NCBI GenBank assembly: GCA_002453155.1
Contig: DKGG01000023.1
Coordinates: forward strand, 1 to 64,000
DNA: 64,000 nucleotides
Source: Bdellovibrionaceae bacterium UBA6776
Lineage (GTDB): Bacteria > Bdellovibrionota > Bdellovibrionia > Bdellovibrionales > UBA1609
Reading direction: 5' to 3'
The position numbers were made by a program, and so were the translations under genes. Below the pieces are notes generated by a model, which saw only the letters and a program-made list of their open reading frames with translations, searched no databases and had not been told where the DNA came from. This document shows, in pieces, positions 61,789-64,000 of the stretch (position 1 is its first letter; each line of letters starts with the position of its first letter).

Positions 61789-62739
61789 TCAAGACGAAAG
61801 AATGAACTTTTTAATCTCTTCACTCAGCCACTCAGGCTCATCTTCTTGAAGTTGGTGACCTCCTGAAGGATGGAATAGAGTGTGAGCGTGAGGAAAAAAC
61901 TTTTCAGTGCGCTTTCTGTGAGGTGCCGTAATGACTTTGTCGCCCCCACTGAAGAGAAACAAGCACTTTGAATAATCCACCTCAGGAATTCCTTGCTCTT
62001 CGATCATCTTTACATAAAGAGCAAAACTTCGAAGTCCATCCGGATTTTGCAAATAGCTCCTCGACAAATGGTTGAGAACTTCCAATTCCAAGTCTTTTGG
62101 TTTGGAAAGAGTTCTGGAATACAAGTAACCCAGCATTTTTCGATTCAAAATTTTTGAGAGTGGCTGGGCAAGAAAGGCCCATCGATAAAGTCGAAGTCGG
62201 ACCAGCTTGCGACTGAGGGCGGGGTTGATCAGAAAAACTTTTCCCACGTGATTTGGATAAGACTCCATAAAAGACAAAGACAAAATTCCACCCATGGAGT
62301 TTCCAATCAAATGAACGGGACCTTTGTGCTTGAGACTTTCGATCAGCTCAAAAATCAAAGGGGAAAGTTGATCGGGGCTCTTTGCAAAATAATGATTCGG
62401 ATCTGGCGTCAGACCAAAGCCAGGCAGGTCAAAGGCCAAGACCTGAAAGTGAGGTTTGAGCAGCGGAAAAATTCTTCGCCAACAGTTTAAGTTTGCTCCT
62501 AGACCATGAATCAAAATCACCAAGGGTTTGTGGGAATCTCCCTCCAGGCGGTAGTGGACGGGGAGATGGGAATTGGGGTCAGAGGGTGTGGGCAAGTGGG
62601 CCCAGGAATATTCATAAAGGCTTTTTTGAGAGGAAATTTCCTGAAGAATGTGAAGGTGTTTTTTTCGAAGTTGTAGGATGAGAAAACCAAGAAACGCCAA
62701 AACGGCCAGGCCCAAGCCAAGGGCATAAACCGCAGGCAT
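61789..62739 (-). CDS. Membrane-anchored alpha/beta hydrolase
   Basis: 316 residues from the ATG at 62739; a TTG at 62766 inside the upstream gene is an alternative. An N-terminal helix (about 1-24) anchors it. The alpha/beta-hydrolase core has the oxyanion loop ILIHGLGANLNCW, nucleophile Ser in GNSMGGILSL, and the terminal His in SGGHQLQEDEP. Family is esterase, lipase or epoxide-hydrolase type; the substrate is unknown. The gene starts 2 bp after the upstream stop. Confidence 0.85.
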   Translation of the reverse strand: MPAVYALGLGLAVLAFLGFLILQLRKKHLHILQEISSQKSLYEYSWAHLPTPSDPNSHLPVHYRLEGDSHKPLVILIHGLGANLNCWRRIFPLLKPHFQVLAFDLPGFGLTPDPNHYFAKSPDQLSPLIFELIESLKHKGPVHLIGNSMGGILSLSFMESYPNHVGKVFLINPALSRKLVRLRLYRWAFLAQPLSKILNRKMLGYLYSRTLSKPKDLELEVLNHLSRSYLQNPDGLRSFALYVKMIEEQGIPEVDYSKCLFLFSGGDKVITAPHRKRTEKFFPHAHTLFHPSGGHQLQEDEPEWLSEEIKKFILSS

Positions 62740-62741
62740 GG

Positions 62742-62987
62742 TCAGTCGATTTCCGAGAAGCGGCAAAACCCCACGCGACCAAAGAGTTCATATCTTTGAT
62801 CCTGCACCGCTTTCAGGTGCTGTCTTGAGTCATAACCAATGGTGCATTCTTGAGAATTTGGGTCGAAATGAGAGCATTGCTCACAGGCATAGATGATTTC
62901 CAGCTCCCGCCAATCTTTCGGGTGGACAGGGTCTAAAATAAGCCCTCGTCGCGTGGGAGTGATGGGTTGTGAGGTTGACTTTTTCAT
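62742..62987 (-). CDS. Small four-cysteine protein
   Basis: 81 residues (85 from the ATG at 62999). Four cysteines: ACEQCSHF, QECTIGY and VGFCRFSE. This arrangement looks like a metal or iron-sulfur site. No family recognised. It lies directly upstream of the hydrolase gene and divergent from clpB. Either start has only a weak ribosome site. Confidence 0.6.
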   Translation of the reverse strand: MKKSTSQPITPTRRGLILDPVHPKDWRELEIIYACEQCSHFDPNSQECTIGYDSRQHLKAVQDQRYELFGRVGFCRFSEID

Positions 62988-63077
62988 AACTGATCTCATC
63001 TTTTAAAGGTCGACGCTACACCATAGATGTGGGCCTGTCATGAGGGCTTTTGCTCTTTTGGCCTTAAGGAGAAATAT

Positions 63078-64000
63078 ATGACTGACATTGAAAAAATGAC
63101 CCAGAAAAGCCAACTGGCCATGCAAGCTGCGGCACAAGAGGCGGAAAATCACCGCCATCCTGCTGTGGAGCCAGAGCATTTGATTTTTGAAATTTTAAAA
63201 CAAGACGACTCCATTGTGGGACGCGTTCTTGAAAGTTTGAATTTGTCGCCGCAGAAATTTTCCTCCGCGGTGGGCAATATCATCGAAGGCTTTCCAAAGG
63301 TTTCGGGAAGTTCGGTGCGTGTGGTTGCCAGCCAAAATTTGCAAAAGTTGTTTCAGGAGGCAGAGCGCATTTCCAAAGCTTTCGGAGATTCTTACATTTC
63401 CACAGAGCACTTCTTTTTGGGAGCCTATCATGTTCCCGGAGAACTCTCGAAAACGTTGAAGGCAACGGGACTTTCCGAATCTCAATTTAAGGAGGAACTT
63501 ATTAAACTCAGAGGCTCTCAAAAAGTGACAGATGACAATCCTGAAGCCAAATTCGATGCCTTGGGAAAATATGGACGTGACCTCACGGCTTTGGCCGAGC
63601 AAGGAAAGCTAGATCCAGTGATTGGCCGGGACGAAGAAATCCGTCGTGTCATTCAAGTGCTTTCTCGAAGAACCAAAAACAATCCTGTGTTGATTGGTGA
63701 GCCTGGAGTGGGAAAGACGGCCATCGCTGAGGGCTTGGCCCTTCGAATCATCAATCAAGATGTACCCGATGTTTTGCTTGGCAAAAAGCTGATGACTTTA
63801 GAAATGGGATCCCTCATTGCAGGTGCCAAATACCGTGGCGAATTTGAAGATCGATTGAAGGCGGTGATTAAAGAAGTCACCAGCAGTGAAGGCCAAATCA
63901 TACTTTTTATCGACGAGATTCACACTCTGGTTGGGGCAGGAAAAGGCGACGGGGCCATGGATGCGGGGCAAATTTTAAAGCCCGCACTGGCTCGCGGAGA
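63078..64000 (+). CDS. clpB: ClpB disaggregase, 5' part
   Basis: The window ends inside the gene; 307 codons are visible. The N domain ([46 protein letters not shown]) is followed by the first AAA+ domain: [20 protein letters not shown], Walker [10 protein letters not shown] and Walker [12 protein letters not shown]. The ATG at 63078 follows TAAGGAG. The chaperone, with DnaK, resolubilises aggregated proteins. ClpB rather than ClpC is favoured by the [13 protein letters not shown] stretch; the linker that would settle it lies outside the window. Confidence 0.92.
   Translation, partial: MTDIEKMTQKSQLAMQAAAQEAENHRHPAVEPEHLIFEILKQDDSIVGRVLESLNLSPQKFSSAVGNIIEGFPKVSGSSVRVVASQNLQKLFQEAERISKAFGDSYISTEHFFLGAYHVPGELSKTLKATGLSESQFKEELIKLRGSQKVTDDNPEAKFDALGKYGRDLTALAEQGKLDPVIGRDEEIRRVIQVLSRRTKNNPVLIGEPGVGKTAIAEGLALRIINQDVPDVLLGKKLMTLEMGSLIAGAKYRGEFEDRLKAVIKEVTSSEGQIILFIDEIHTLVGAGKGDGAMDAGQILKPALARG

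Noticed and set aside
1..64000. tRNA, rRNA and CRISPR arrays
   Set aside because: I scanned all gaps by eye and saw no cloverleaf, rRNA block or regular direct-repeat/spacer pattern.

Overview
The window looks like chromosomal DNA of a predatory or gliding relative of Bdellovibrio (Bdellovibrionota, formerly deltaproteobacteria). The reasons are a Glt/Agl-type gliding-motility gene cluster, a flagellin with a typical N-terminus, GYF-domain proteins, an HNH nuclease family common in these bacteria, a fused NuoCD and mid-range GC. This is inferred from gene content; no rRNA or tRNA gene is present to confirm it.

Region by region. (1) 0-8.6 kb: nadB on the minus strand, then a tightly overlapping plus-strand operon: HATPase-only kinase-like protein, degenerate GGDEF protein, alr, mlaE, mlaF, and mlaD with a beta-rich tail. 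(2) 8.6-14.3 kb: a 107-bp tandem repeat, purH, a membrane GYF/TPR protein, a small secreted protein, an RsmI-like methylase and a HAD phosphatase. (3) 14.5-24.9 kb: an eight-gene operon for a Glt-like envelope-spanning machine. It starts with a GYF-GYF-PilZ protein, followed by large periplasmic TPR proteins, a TPR lipoprotein, an FHA-TM-TonB/AgmX-type protein, an outer-membrane barrel and a coiled-coil protein. (4) 24.9-27.2 kb: an HNH endonuclease gene inside a composite of inverted repeats, probably mobile. (5) 27.3-36.3 kb, minus strand: a six-sensor-domain hybrid kinase, a small secreted protein, a heterodimeric ABC exporter and a secreted subtilase. (6) 36.7-45.8 kb, plus strand: nuoB-CD-E-F-G-I (peripheral arm of complex I only), a flippase-like membrane protein, mgtE and recO. 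(7) 45.9-53.1 kb: an anaerobic nitrogen-oxide island with class II ribonucleotide reductase, a DUF2249-like protein, nirK fused to cytochrome c, nirV, a Sco-type copper chaperone, a broken NnrS-like gene and a Crp/Fnr regulator. Three matching FNR-type boxes precede its three transcription units. (8) 53.2-64 kb: a TPR/barrel protein and a FecR/Gly-Pro-rich protein, a GmhB-like phosphatase, a tyrosine recombinase, a sigma-54 activator, a histone-like Lys/Ala protein with an acidic tail, flagellin, an alpha/beta hydrolase, a Cys-rich small protein and the 5' part of clpB.

The three most notable units are the HNH composite element (24.9-27.2 kb), the Glt-like operon headed by a c-di-GMP-type GYF-GYF-PilZ protein (14.5-24.9 kb), and the self-contained FNR-type nirK/nrdJ regulon (45.9-53.1 kb). 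All functions are read from sequence motifs by eye; no database search was possible.
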